A stretch of DNA of 11,520 bases from Pseudomonadota bacterium (GTDB lineage: Bacteria > Pseudomonadota > Alphaproteobacteria > Acetobacterales > Acetobacteraceae), in contig JAFADX010000102.1 of assembly GCA_023424475.1 (NCBI GenBank), forward strand, positions 1 to 11,520, in the 5' to 3' direction. The translations under genes were made by a program, and so were the position numbers. The notes under the pieces are model-generated. The model was given only the letters and a program-made list of their open reading frames with translations, had not been told where the DNA came from and made no database searches. This document shows positions 1 through 6,487 of this stretch, piece by piece. Positions within the stretch are counted from its first letter, which is position 1, and each line of letters opens with the position of its first letter.

Positions 1-1
1 G

Positions 2-49
2 AACGGCGCCATACAACCCCCCATGCCGAACCATCCGACCGCCCCATGA
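2..49 (+). CDS. possible 3' end of an upstream gene (partial)
   Basis: The frame ending at the TGA at 47-49 is open back to the window edge and reads NGAIQPPMPNHPTAP. Its stop overlaps the ATG of the WD40 gene in an ATGA arrangement, the same coupling seen between the next two genes. The WD40 start has no obvious Shine-Dalgarno sequence, so translational coupling to an upstream gene would explain its initiation. Forty-eight bases without a stop is weak evidence in DNA this GC-rich, and the tail is too short to assign a family. Confidence 0.3.
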   Translation, partial: NGAIQPPMPNHPTAP

Positions 50-1071
50 GCTCATCGCAGACAGCCGATTTCCTGCTGGCCCATCGCGGCCGCGGAGAGG
101 ATCTCGGCGCCTGGGTCATCGGCGCCGCCTTCGGACGGGAGGGACGTTCCTGCGCCTTCGCGCTCGGCGACGGCTCGGTCCGCCTCGCCGCGCCGGAGGG
201 CAACTGGGCAAGCATCGCCGCCCATGACGGCGGCTGCCTCGCCATCGCGCCGGACTGCAGGGACGGGGTGCTGACCGGCGGCGACGATGGCCGCCTGATG
301 CACGTCGCCTCCGACGGCACCGCGACCGAGATCGCCTCCCATGGCAGCCGCTGGGTGGACCACGTCGCCAGCCACGAATCCGGCCTCCGGGCCGCCGCGG
401 TCGGCAAGGCGGTGCACCTGCTCGACGCCAGTGGCGCGGCGCTGAAGTCGCTGGCCCATCCCTCGACCGTCACCGGCATCGCCATCGACGCCAAGGGCAA
501 GCGCGTCGCCGCAAGCCACTACAACGGCGCCTCGCTCTGGTTCGTCGCGGCGAAGGAAAGCACGCCGCGGCTGCTCGAATGGAAGGGCAGCCACACCGCC
601 GTCGTCATCAGCCCCGACGGCAGCCATGTCGTCACCGCCATGCAGGAGAACACGCTGCACGGCTGGCGCCTCTCGGACGGCCAGCACATGCGCATGGCGG
701 GCTATCCGTCGAAGACCAAGTCGCTCGGCTTCACCGCCAAGGGCCGCTGGCTCGCCACGGCCGGAGCGGACTGCATCGTGCTCTGGCCCTTCTTCGGCGG
801 CGGCCCGATGGGCAAGGCGCCGACCGAGCTCGCGGGCGGCGACGGCGTGCTCTGCACCATGGTCGCCTGCCATCCGAACCAGGAGGTGATCGCCGCCGGC
901 TTCGGGGACGGCCTGGTGCTGATGGCCGAGGTTGCCTCCGGCCGCGTGGTGCCGATCGCCCCGCCCTCGGGCTCCGCCGTCGCGGCGCTTGCCTGGAACG
1001 GCACCGGCACGCGCCTCGCCTTCGGCACCGAGGGCGGCTTCGCCGGCCTGCTGGACCTCGCGAAGCGATGA
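46..1071 (+). CDS. WD40-repeat beta-propeller protein
   Basis: A 341-residue protein made almost entirely of WD40-like blades. Repeats fall roughly at residues 22-50, 58-88, 103-128, 139-168, 181-210, 221-248, 268-297 and 309-339, enough for one propeller of seven or eight blades. Typical elements are visible: ISPDGSHVVTA, TLHGWRLSDG, GRWLATAGADCIVLW and the final ALAWNGTGTRLAFGTEGG. There is no signal peptide or membrane segment, so it should be cytoplasmic. WD40 propellers are usually protein-binding scaffolds; no catalytic residues are apparent and the partner is unknown. The ATG at 46 is used because the repeats begin soon after it; it lacks a clear ribosome binding site. The stop overlaps the aldo/keto reductase start (ATGA, 1068-1071), implying co-translation. 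Similar WD40 proteins in alphaproteobacteria are sometimes next to COG0523/CobW metal-chaperone genes (recollection, not shown here). Confidence 0.8.
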   Translation: MSSSQTADFLLAHRGRGEDLGAWVIGAAFGREGRSCAFALGDGSVRLAAPEGNWASIAAHDGGCLAIAPDCRDGVLTGGDDGRLMHVASDGTATEIASHGSRWVDHVASHESGLRAAAVGKAVHLLDASGAALKSLAHPSTVTGIAIDAKGKRVAASHYNGASLWFVAAKESTPRLLEWKGSHTAVVISPDGSHVVTAMQENTLHGWRLSDGQHMRMAGYPSKTKSLGFTAKGRWLATAGADCIVLWPFFGGGPMGKAPTELAGGDGVLCTMVACHPNQEVIAAGFGDGLVLMAEVASGRVVPIAPPSGSAVAALAWNGTGTRLAFGTEGGFAGLLDLAKR

Positions 1072-1895
1072 ACGCGCCGGTCCTCGAGACACCGCGGCTC
1101 CGCATCCCGCGCATCGGCCTCGGCACCTGGACGATGCGCGGAGCGGAGGCCCAGCGCGCGGTCGAAGGCGCGATCGCCCTCGGCTACCGCCACATCGACA
1201 CCGCCGCGATGTATGGCAACGAGGATGCCGTCGGCGCCGGCATCGCCGCCTCGGGCCTGGCGCGGGAGGAGATCTTCCTTACCACCAAGGTCTGGTGGAC
1301 AGACCTCGCCCCGGACGCGCTGCGCGCCTCGGCCGAGGCCTCGCTGTCGCGGCTCGGCACGCCCTACGCCGACCTGATCCTGATCCACTGGCCGGCGGCG
1401 GGCATGGACCTCGCCGCCTCGCTCGCGGCGCTGGCGCGGCTGCAGGCCGATGGCCTCGCGCGCGCGGTCGGGGTGTCGAATTTCCCGCCGGGATTGCTGA
1501 AGCGGGCGCTCGGGCTCGGCATCGCGCCGATCGCGGCCTTGCAGGTCGAATGCCACGTCTATCTCTGGCAGGAGGCGCTGGCCGCCCTGTGCCGCGAGCA
1601 CGGGCTCGCCATGACCGCCTATGCCCCGATCGCCAAGGGCCAGGTGAACGACGACCCCGTGATGCGGCGGATCGCGGCGAAGCACGGCGCGACGCCGGTG
1701 CAGGTCGCGCTCGCCTGGCTGCTCGCGCAGGCGAATGTCGTCGCGATCCCGAAATCGGGGCGCGAGGCGGGCCAGCGGGAGAACCTCGCCGCCGCCGCGC
1801 TGCGCCTCGACGCCGGGGACATGGCCGAGATCGGTGCCCTGCCCAAGGACCGGCGGCTGGTGAACCCCGAATTTGCCCCGGACTGGGCGGCCTGA
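1068..1895 (+). CDS. aldo/keto reductase
   Basis: A 275-residue NADPH-dependent aldo/keto reductase, the usual size for the prokaryotic 2,5-diketo-gluconate reductase-like group. It should reduce aldehydes or ketones in the cytoplasm; the natural substrate cannot be read from sequence. The catalytic tetrad is intact: D44 and Y49 (HIDTAAMYGNED), K74 (LTTKVWW) and H107 (LILIHWP). Other family marks are GLGTW (17-21), GVSNF (135-139), AYAPIAKG (184-191) and the NADPH 2'-phosphate loop IPKSG (227-231) with N239. The usual QVExHP strand reads QVECHV (159-164), losing the customary proline. The frame extends far upstream as an open shadow inside the WD40 gene; the ATG at 1068 gives the family's normal N-terminus and overlaps the WD40 stop by 4 bases. 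The two genes are probably co-transcribed, though nothing links their biochemistry. Confidence 0.92.
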   Translation: MNAPVLETPRLRIPRIGLGTWTMRGAEAQRAVEGAIALGYRHIDTAAMYGNEDAVGAGIAASGLAREEIFLTTKVWWTDLAPDALRASAEASLSRLGTPYADLILIHWPAAGMDLAASLAALARLQADGLARAVGVSNFPPGLLKRALGLGIAPIAALQVECHVYLWQEALAALCREHGLAMTAYAPIAKGQVNDDPVMRRIAAKHGATPVQVALAWLLAQANVVAIPKSGREAGQRENLAAAALRLDAGDMAEIGALPKDRRLVNPEFAPDWAA

Positions 1896-1910
1896 GCGGG
1901 GCCGTGGCGG

Positions 1911-1934
1911 CGCGGCGCGCCCACATGCGCCGCG
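1911..1934 (+). terminator. GC-rich hairpin after the aldo/keto reductase, possible terminator
   Basis: CGCGGCGC at 1911-1918 is perfectly complementary to GCGCCGCG at 1927-1934, leaving an 8-base loop, 16 bases beyond the reductase stop. A second, shorter stem follows (GGGGGTG 1957-1963 with CGCCCCC 1967-1973, one G-U pair, 3-base loop). Neither is followed by a T-run, so intrinsic termination is only a guess. The position between two same-strand gene pairs makes a transcript boundary plausible. Confidence 0.35.
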
Positions 1935-2020
1935 GGTGACGGCGCCCCGCGTCGCCGGGGGTGGCACGCCCCCGCCCGCCCATGCTTGATTGCGCCCGAC
2001 CCTGAAGCAGGAGTGACGGA

Positions 2021-2443
2021 ATGGCCGCGCGCGACCGCGACAAAGAGGATGGTTTCGACCTCGGCATCAGCCTCGAATCCGTCGCCGCCATCGTGGACGC
2101 TGCCCGCGCCGTGCAGGAAGGCGAGGAAAGCGGCGCCGTGGCGCGGGACGAGGAGGACGAGGAAGGCCTCGATGCCGAGGACGACGAGAACATGGATGAG
2201 GACGCGCTGCGCGCCTTCATCGCCGACCTCAACGAGGACGAGCAGGCCTCGCTGATCGCGCTGGCCTGGATCGGCCGCGGCGACTACTCGGGCGAGGAGT
2301 TCGAGGAGGCGCGCGGCCTCGCCAAGGAGCGCAACATACGCGATACGGCGGAATACCTGCTCGGCATCGACATGCTGGGCGACATGCTCGAGGAAGGCCT
2401 CGCCGAGCTCGGATTGTCGCTGGAGGATGCGGACGGCTCGTGA
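2021..2443 (+). CDS. DUF3775 domain protein
   Basis: A 140-residue acidic, soluble protein of unknown function. The C-terminal part (about 62-132) matches what I recall of DUF3775: a DALRAFIADLNEDEQ helix, then LIALAWIGRGDYS (78-90), then a helix ending DTAEYLLGIDMLGDMLEEGL with a final LAELGL. The N-terminal segment (about 15-33) is a short helix, and residues 34-61 form a very acidic Asp/Glu linker. No catalytic motif, signal peptide or membrane segment is present. The ATG at 2021 follows an AGGAG at 2009-2013, a good ribosome binding site. The stop overlaps the GTG of the lipoprotein gene, so the pair is probably translated together. Members are widespread in alphaproteobacteria without an experimental role that I know of. 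Confidence 0.8.
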   Translation: MAARDRDKEDGFDLGISLESVAAIVDAARAVQEGEESGAVARDEEDEEGLDAEDDENMDEDALRAFIADLNEDEQASLIALAWIGRGDYSGEEFEEARGLAKERNIRDTAEYLLGIDMLGDMLEEGLAELGLSLEDADGS

Positions 2444-2853
2444 GGCGCCTCGTCCTCCTGCTGGTTCCCCTGCTCGCCACAGGGTGCGCCGCGCGCGATT
2501 CCCAGGTGGCGGAGGATGGTCGCGAGCAGTTGATCGGCCTGCGCGCGGACGACCTGCGCCTCTGCGCCGGCGTGCCCAACCTGACCGCGAGTTCCGCCGG
2601 GGGCGAGTTCTGGACCTACGACCGCACGCCGCCGGCCGCGGGGGTCTCGGCGCCGGTGCCGGTGATCGGCGGCTCGCTCAGCGTCTCCGCCGGTTCCAGT
2701 TGCCGCGTCACTTTCCAACTCGTGGACGGCAAGGTCACCCGCATCGGCTATTCGGCGGCATCCGACCTGCCCATGTCGCAGAATTCCGCCTGCGCGCCGG
2801 TGGTGCAGGGCTGCCTGCGCCTGGTCGAGGAAGGCGCCGTCAGGCCGGAATAG
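2440..2853 (+). CDS. small putative outer-membrane/periplasmic lipoprotein
   Basis: A 137-residue protein starting at GTG 2440, which overlaps the stop of the DUF3775 gene (GTGA). Residues 1-15 are a lipoprotein signal (two arginines, a leucine-rich core, then LLATGC), with C16 the likely lipidated residue. The mature part begins AARDSQVAEDGREQLIGLRADDLRLCAGVPN; this L-G-L-x-x-x-D-L-x-x-C-A-G-V-P pattern recurs in small uncharacterised alphaproteobacterial lipoproteins (recollection). Further cysteines at 42, 88, 118 and 125 could form disulfides in the periplasm. The fold resembles short beta-rich lipoproteins such as the SmpA/OmlA type only loosely, and I do not assign a function. Its last 14 bases overlap the convergent DUF1194 gene. 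A GTG start without its own clear ribosome binding site fits translational coupling. Confidence 0.75.
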   Translation: MRRLVLLLVPLLATGCAARDSQVAEDGREQLIGLRADDLRLCAGVPNLTASSAGGEFWTYDRTPPAAGVSAPVPVIGGSLSVSAGSSCRVTFQLVDGKVTRIGYSAASDLPMSQNSACAPVVQGCLRLVEEGAVRPE

Positions 2854-3562
2854 CGCCGCCCGGCACGCCCGCGATCTCGCGGATCAGCTTGCGCTTCACG
2901 GCGACGCCGAAGCTCTCGAAATCCTCGGCGACGATCATGAAGGCGCCTTCGCCGCCGATCACGTTCTCGCGGTAGTAGTCGTCGAGCGGCACCGGCGGCA
3001 GCCGGCCGAAGGTCGGGCGGTCGTTGATGATGGGCAGGCCGTTGATCACGATGCCTTGCGCCACCGCCGCGTCGCGCTCCCCATCCGCCGGGGGGCCGGA
3101 ATTGTTCACCCCGTCGCCCGAGACGTCGATCACCCGCCGCGTCGCTTCCCAGGGGCAATCCGCCATCAGCTGGCGCGCGTGGCGGATGGCGCCCGAGATC
3201 GAGGTCCAGGACAGCGAGACGCGGCGCGCCTGCTCGAGTTCCCGCGCCCAGGCCTCGGCTTCGGCCTGGGTCGCGATGCGCCGCCACGGGATCACGGTCC
3301 GCTGATACTCGATCCCCGCCCATTCGACATAGGCAAGGCCGATCGCCCCGGTCAGCCCGCCCCGGATCGCCGCCCCCACCACCGGGTCCGAGACCGCCAG
3401 GCGATAGCCCTCCCGCTGCAGCCGCGCCTCGTCCGCATCGATCGAGCGGGAGACGTCCACGGCGAGGATCAGGGAGATGTCCACCGCCTCCTCCGCCCGC
3501 GCCGGGCGGGCGGCAGGGACCGCGGCTGCGCCCGCGGCGGCGAGAAGGATCCTGCGACGCAT
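2840..3562 (-). CDS. DUF1194 (VWA-like) secreted protein
   Basis: A 240-residue protein of the DUF1194 family, distantly related to von Willebrand factor A domains. Residues 1-23 form a signal peptide (MRRRILLAAAGAAAVPAARP then ARA), predicting a periplasmic protein. The metal-binding MIDAS motif is intact in DVSRS (36-40), with TSISGAI (120-126) and DVSGDGVNNSGPP (146-158) as the other VWA-like loops. Later family blocks include GIVINGLPI (170-178) and DDYYRENVIGG (194-204). The role is unknown; VWA-type domains generally bind protein ligands through a divalent metal. The ATG at 3562 is preferred over upstream in-frame codons because it starts the signal peptide and is preceded by GAGGGGG on the coding strand. 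It lies 118 bases downstream of the DegT aminotransferase on the same strand, possibly one transcript. Its 3' end overlaps the lipoprotein gene on the opposite strand. Confidence 0.88.
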   Translation of the reverse strand: MRRRILLAAAGAAAVPAARPARAEEAVDISLILAVDVSRSIDADEARLQREGYRLAVSDPVVGAAIRGGLTGAIGLAYVEWAGIEYQRTVIPWRRIATQAEAEAWARELEQARRVSLSWTSISGAIRHARQLMADCPWEATRRVIDVSGDGVNNSGPPADGERDAAVAQGIVINGLPIINDRPTFGRLPPVPLDDYYRENVIGGEGAFMIVAEDFESFGVAVKRKLIREIAGVPGGAIPA

Positions 3563-3680
3563 CGGTACCCCCTCGTGACGGCCGATGAGCCTGCGCGCCT
3601 CCGGGGAAGCGTTCAACCGGAACCTGTGGCCATGGCTCGGCGTGCCGTCATACCGGCACCGGAGCCCCGCGCCTTCGGCG

Positions 3681-4829
3681 TCAGAGCACGCCCAGCACCA
3701 CCCCGGCAACGCGCGCGGCGTCCTGCTCGCTCATGTAGGGATGCATGGGCAGCGACAGGACCTGGTCGCAGAGCGCCTCGCTGACCGGCAGCGGCGCCGG
3801 GCCGCCGGCCACCACGCCGGCATGGTGCGCGGCATAGGCCGGCTGCCGGTGCAGCGGCTTCGGGTAGTAGATGCCCGAGCCGATCTGCTGCGCCGAGAGC
3901 GCCTGCTGCACGCGCGCGCGCGTCGCCGCGTCGGGCAGGCGGATGGTGTAGAGGCCGTAGCAGTTCTCCGCCCCCTCCTGCGCCACCTGCACGCCGACCT
4001 TGCCGGCCAGCGCCGCGTCATAGGCCGCGCCGATGCGTCGCCGCTGCCCCAGCTCCTGCTCGAAGATGCCCATCTTGGCGCAGAGGATGGTCGCCTGGAG
4101 GGTATCGAGCCGCCCGTTCATGCCGGTGCGTTCGACCTCGTAACGCGTCCGGCCCTCGCCATGCGTGCGCAGCGAGCGGTAGAGCTCCGCGCGATCCGCG
4201 TCGTTGGTCAGCAGCGCGCCGCCGTCGCCATAGGCGCCGAGCGTCTTGGTCGGGTAGAAGGACAGCGCCGCCGCGCCGCCCCAGGCGCCAAGCCGCCGGT
4301 TGCCGAGCCTCGCCCCGAAGGCCTGCGCCGCGTCGTCGAGGGCGAACATCCCTTCCCGCGCGCAGATCGCCTCGATCGCCGGCCAGTCGGCGGGCAGGCC
4401 GAACAGGTCCACGCCCACCACCGCGCGCGGCTTGAGGCGCCCGTCCTTCTTCACTGCCGCGATGCGGCGCTCGAGGTCGGCGATGTCGATGTTGAAGGTC
4501 GCTGCCGCGACATCGACGAAGACCGGCGCGGCGCCCAGCACCAGCGGCACCTCGGCCGTCGCGGTGTAGGTGAAGGCCGGCAGGAAGACCGCGTCGCCGG
4601 GGCCGATCCCCTCGGCCATCATCGCGATCTGCAGCGCGTCGGTGCCGGAGGAGACGCCGACGGCATGCCCGACGCCGGCGAAGGCCGCGAGCTTCTCCTC
4701 GAGCTCCGTCACCTCCGGCCCGTTGATGAAGCGGCCGGAATCGAGCACGGCGGCGATGCGCCGGTCGAGCTCGGCGCGGATCAGGGACTGCTGCGCCTTG
4801 ACGTCGAACAGCGCGATGGGAGCGGTCAT
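3681..4829 (-). CDS. DegT/DnrJ/EryC1/StrS family PLP-dependent sugar aminotransferase
   Basis: A 382-residue fold-type I PLP enzyme of the sugar-nucleotide aminotransferase family. It should transfer an amino group, normally from glutamate, to a keto-sugar nucleotide in the cytoplasm, for use in O-antigen, capsule or glycoprotein sugars. Visible features: the PLP phosphate loop SGTDAL (61-66), the ring-stacking region AFTYTATAE (85-93), D166 and Q169 in ALDDAAQAFGA, and the Schiff-base lysine K195 in SFYPTKTLGAYGDGG. The GRLDTLQATIL segment (239-249) and the C-terminal YYPKPLHRQPAY (321-332) most resemble WbpE/WlbE-type enzymes acting on UDP-3-keto-glucuronate sugars, but the substrate is not certain. 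Length is normal. A GAGGG precedes the start at 4829. No dehydrogenase, acetyltransferase or glycosyltransferase partner gene is beside it, which is unusual for this family. Confidence 0.93.
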   Translation of the reverse strand: MTAPIALFDVKAQQSLIRAELDRRIAAVLDSGRFINGPEVTELEEKLAAFAGVGHAVGVSSGTDALQIAMMAEGIGPGDAVFLPAFTYTATAEVPLVLGAAPVFVDVAAATFNIDIADLERRIAAVKKDGRLKPRAVVGVDLFGLPADWPAIEAICAREGMFALDDAAQAFGARLGNRRLGAWGGAAALSFYPTKTLGAYGDGGALLTNDADRAELYRSLRTHGEGRTRYEVERTGMNGRLDTLQATILCAKMGIFEQELGQRRRIGAAYDAALAGKVGVQVAQEGAENCYGLYTIRLPDAATRARVQQALSAQQIGSGIYYPKPLHRQPAYAAHHAGVVAGGPAPLPVSEALCDQVLSLPMHPYMSEQDAARVAGVVLGVL

Positions 4830-4945
4830 GGGCCCTCGGGTGGCTGAGGCGTTTCCGGCAGCGTCTTAGACCCGGGAGCCGCGCCGCGCGAAATCACCCT
4901 TGGTGTCGTTGTGCAACGCAATATGGAGAAACATGGTGGAAAGGG

Positions 4946-5073
4946 CGGGGGAGGAGAACCTCCCCCGGACCCCCTCCCTTCTCTGGTTACCTGGCACCGG
5001 CCGCGGCGGCCGGTCCCCGATAGTCAAAGAAGGTTGAGGGGGGTCCGGGGGGAGAAGTTCCCTTCTCCCCCCG
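4946..5073 (+). repeat. structured intergenic repeat, copy A (three-hairpin element)
   Basis: The element has two flanking hairpins around a long central stem. The left hairpin has a 9-base perfect stem (4946-4954 with 4959-4967, loop AGAA). The right hairpin has a 12-base perfect stem (5046-5057 with 5062-5073, loop TTCC). Between them GGACCCCC (4967-4974) pairs with GGGGGTCC (5039-5046) and CCTTCT (4977-4982) pairs with AGAAGG (5028-5033). The apex carries another stem, ACCGGCCG (4996-5003) with CGGCCGGT (5007-5014). Its reverse complement matches copy B at 7765-7864 closely in both arms, while the apex differs in sequence yet is still self-complementary. It encodes no recognisable protein; open frames through it are proline/glycine-rich artefacts. 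Confidence 0.85.
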
Positions 5074-5081
5074 CTCTTCGA

Positions 5082-5390
5082 ATGGGGCGCGAGACCGCGG
5101 ATGCCGCGGCATGGGAGGAGGTGGCAGGCGGGCTTTCCCACCGACGGCCCCTTGCGCCCCGCCTGCTGACCCTGCTTCGCGCCGCCGGGCAGACCCATGT
5201 CGCCGCCGCCCAGCGCCTGGCAGCCGAACGCGGGCTCGCCCCCGCCTGGCAGAGGTCCCGCCCTGCTCGAGACGCTGGCCGGCAAGGGCCTGCTCGGCCG
5301 GGTGCCGATCAGCCTGGCCGGGTCGAGGTGCTGCTGCGGGTCCGCGCCCCGCAGGGCGGGGCGGTGGCGCCGCCAGGGGCGAAGCGGTAG
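5082..5390 (+). pseudogene. possible small gene broken by two compensating frameshifts
   Basis: From the ATG at 5082, codons are strongly G/C-ending and read as a plausible protein (LAPRLLTLLRAAGQTHVAAA, then QRLAAERGLAPAW) to about 5250. Coding-like sequence then moves to the next frame (GPALLETLAGKGLLGRVPIS then LAG, about 5250-5320). It returns to the first frame for VEVLLRVRAPQGGAVAPPGA up to the stop at 5388-5390. One base gained near 5250 and one lost near 5320 would restore a single protein of about 100 residues. I do not recognise the family. Alternatives are a sequencing error in GC-rich DNA, or chance openness. The start lies 9 bases beyond repeat copy A, so an original 5' end may have been lost or replaced there. 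Confidence 0.35.
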
Positions 5391-5553
5391 CCCTCGGGCA
5401 CGGGCCGCCGTATAAGGCGGCGCGCAACGGCGCGCCGATGCTGCAATCGCGGCCCGCGCCAGACCACCCGCTGCCGCCAGTGCGCCGCCGGCGGCGCGAA
5501 AGCCAGGCGGCCCGGATGGGCCGCGCCCGGCGTCTGAGGGCAAGAAGAGACTC

Positions 5554-6483
5554 ATGAACTGGATTTCCGACTGGGCCCTGCCGAAGATCTCCGGACTGTT
5601 CAAGCGGGACGTGCCGGAGAACCTCTGGCACAAGTGCCCGTCCTGCGAGCAGATGATCTTCCGGCGCGACCTCGAAGCGGCGCTGAACGTCTGCCCGCAT
5701 TGCGGCCACCACATGCGCATCTCGGCGTCGCGGCGGCTGGAATGCACGCTTGATCCCGGCTTTTCGCGCATCGAACTGCCGAAGGCGCCGGCCGACCCGC
5801 TGCGCTTCCGCGACCAGCGCCGCTACACCGACAGGCTGAAGGAAGCGCAGGCGAAGTGCGCGATGGACGATGCCGTGGCGGTCGCGCACGGCACCATCGA
5901 AGGGCAGCGCGCCGTCATCGCGGCGATGGAATTCGCCTTCATGGGCGGGTCAGTGGGCGCCGGCGTGGGCGAGGCCATCGTTACCGCCGCCAAGCTGGCC
6001 GTGCTGCAGGATGCACCGCTGATCGTCTTCACCGCCTCGGGCGGGATGCGGATGCAGGAAGGCGCGGTCTCGCTGATGCAGATGCCGCGCACGGTCATTG
6101 CCTCCCGCATGGTCAAGGAAGCGGGGCTGCCCTTCATCGTCGTGCTCTGCGACCCGACCACGGGCGGCGTCACCGCCTCCTTCGCCATGCTGGGCGACAT
6201 CCAGATCGCCGAGCCCGGCGCGATGATCGGCTTCGCCGGTGCGCGGGTGATCGAGCAGACGGTGCGCGAGAAGCTGCCGGAGGGCTTCCAGCGCGCGGAG
6301 TACCTGCTGGAGCACGGTATTCTCGACCTGGTGGTGAAGCGCAGCGAGATGCGCGCGACCCTGGCGCGCGTGATCGGCCTGTTGCGCGTGCCGCTGGTCG
6401 AGACGGCGGCCATGCCGCCTCTGATCGAGGCGCCCGCCCTGCCGCCGCCCGAGGAAGCGACCGAAGAACCGGCCCAGGCCTGA
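5554..6483 (+). CDS. accD: acetyl-CoA carboxylase carboxyltransferase subunit beta
   Basis: A 309-residue beta subunit of the acetyl-CoA carboxylase carboxyltransferase, which with AccA transfers the carboxyl group from biotin to acetyl-CoA to form malonyl-CoA, the first committed step of fatty-acid synthesis. The N-terminal zinc ribbon is intact: C28 and C31 (CPSC), C47 and C50 (CPHC). The crotonase-like carboxyltransferase core follows, with the oxyanion-hole glycine pairs in FMGGSVGAGVGE (129-140) and TASGGMRMQEG (160-170), the PTTGGVTASFAMLGD block (201-215) and GFAGARVIEQT (226-236). Residues about 285-309 are a Pro/Ala/Glu-rich tail, which varies in the family. The start is the conserved MNWIxxW-type N-terminus, preceded by AAGAAGAG. 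Four bases separate its stop from folC, so the two are almost certainly one operon. The usual trpA neighbour is absent upstream. Confidence 0.98.
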   Translation: MNWISDWALPKISGLFKRDVPENLWHKCPSCEQMIFRRDLEAALNVCPHCGHHMRISASRRLECTLDPGFSRIELPKAPADPLRFRDQRRYTDRLKEAQAKCAMDDAVAVAHGTIEGQRAVIAAMEFAFMGGSVGAGVGEAIVTAAKLAVLQDAPLIVFTASGGMRMQEGAVSLMQMPRTVIASRMVKEAGLPFIVVLCDPTTGGVTASFAMLGDIQIAEPGAMIGFAGARVIEQTVREKLPEGFQRAEYLLEHGILDLVVKRSEMRATLARVIGLLRVPLVETAAMPPLIEAPALPPPEEATEEPAQA

Positions 6484-6487
6484 CGCA

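Larger units (their letters stand above)
4830..5553. other. gene-free stretch of 724 bases between DegT and accD
   Basis: No intact gene is supported here. From left to right it holds the DegT upstream region with a small TTGTGCAACGCAA palindromic motif (about 4907-4921), repeat copy A (4946-5073), a frame that looks coding but is frameshifted (5082-5390), and a GC-rich leader before accD. The leader contains a hairpin (GCCGCC 5404-5409 with GGCGGC 5416-5421) and a perfect 16-base palindrome (5482-5497). In many alphaproteobacteria trpA lies immediately upstream of accD; it is not here. The accD promoter must lie in this stretch or upstream of it, but I cannot point to a convincing -35/-10 pair. 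Confidence 0.7.

Noticed and set aside
3642..3659. Hairpin GTGCCG/CGGCAC between DegT and DUF1194
   Set aside because: Only a 6-base stem with no T-run; too weak to call a terminator between the two genes.
3563..3709. Upstream extension of the DUF1194 frame
   Set aside because: It would bury the signal peptide behind 49 unrelated residues and overlap the DegT 3' end; ATG 3562 has a good ribosome binding site.
5482..5497. Perfect 16-base palindrome GCGCCGCCGGCGGCGC before accD
   Set aside because: Composed only of GCC/GGC units that are common in this DNA, with no partner motif; mentioned in the gap description but not treated as a regulatory site.
4987..5889. Long minus-strand open frame across the gap and accD 5' end
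   Set aside because: It is the antisense shadow of accD plus repeat copy A. The product is Arg/Pro/Gly-rich without domains and no ribosome binding site is seen.
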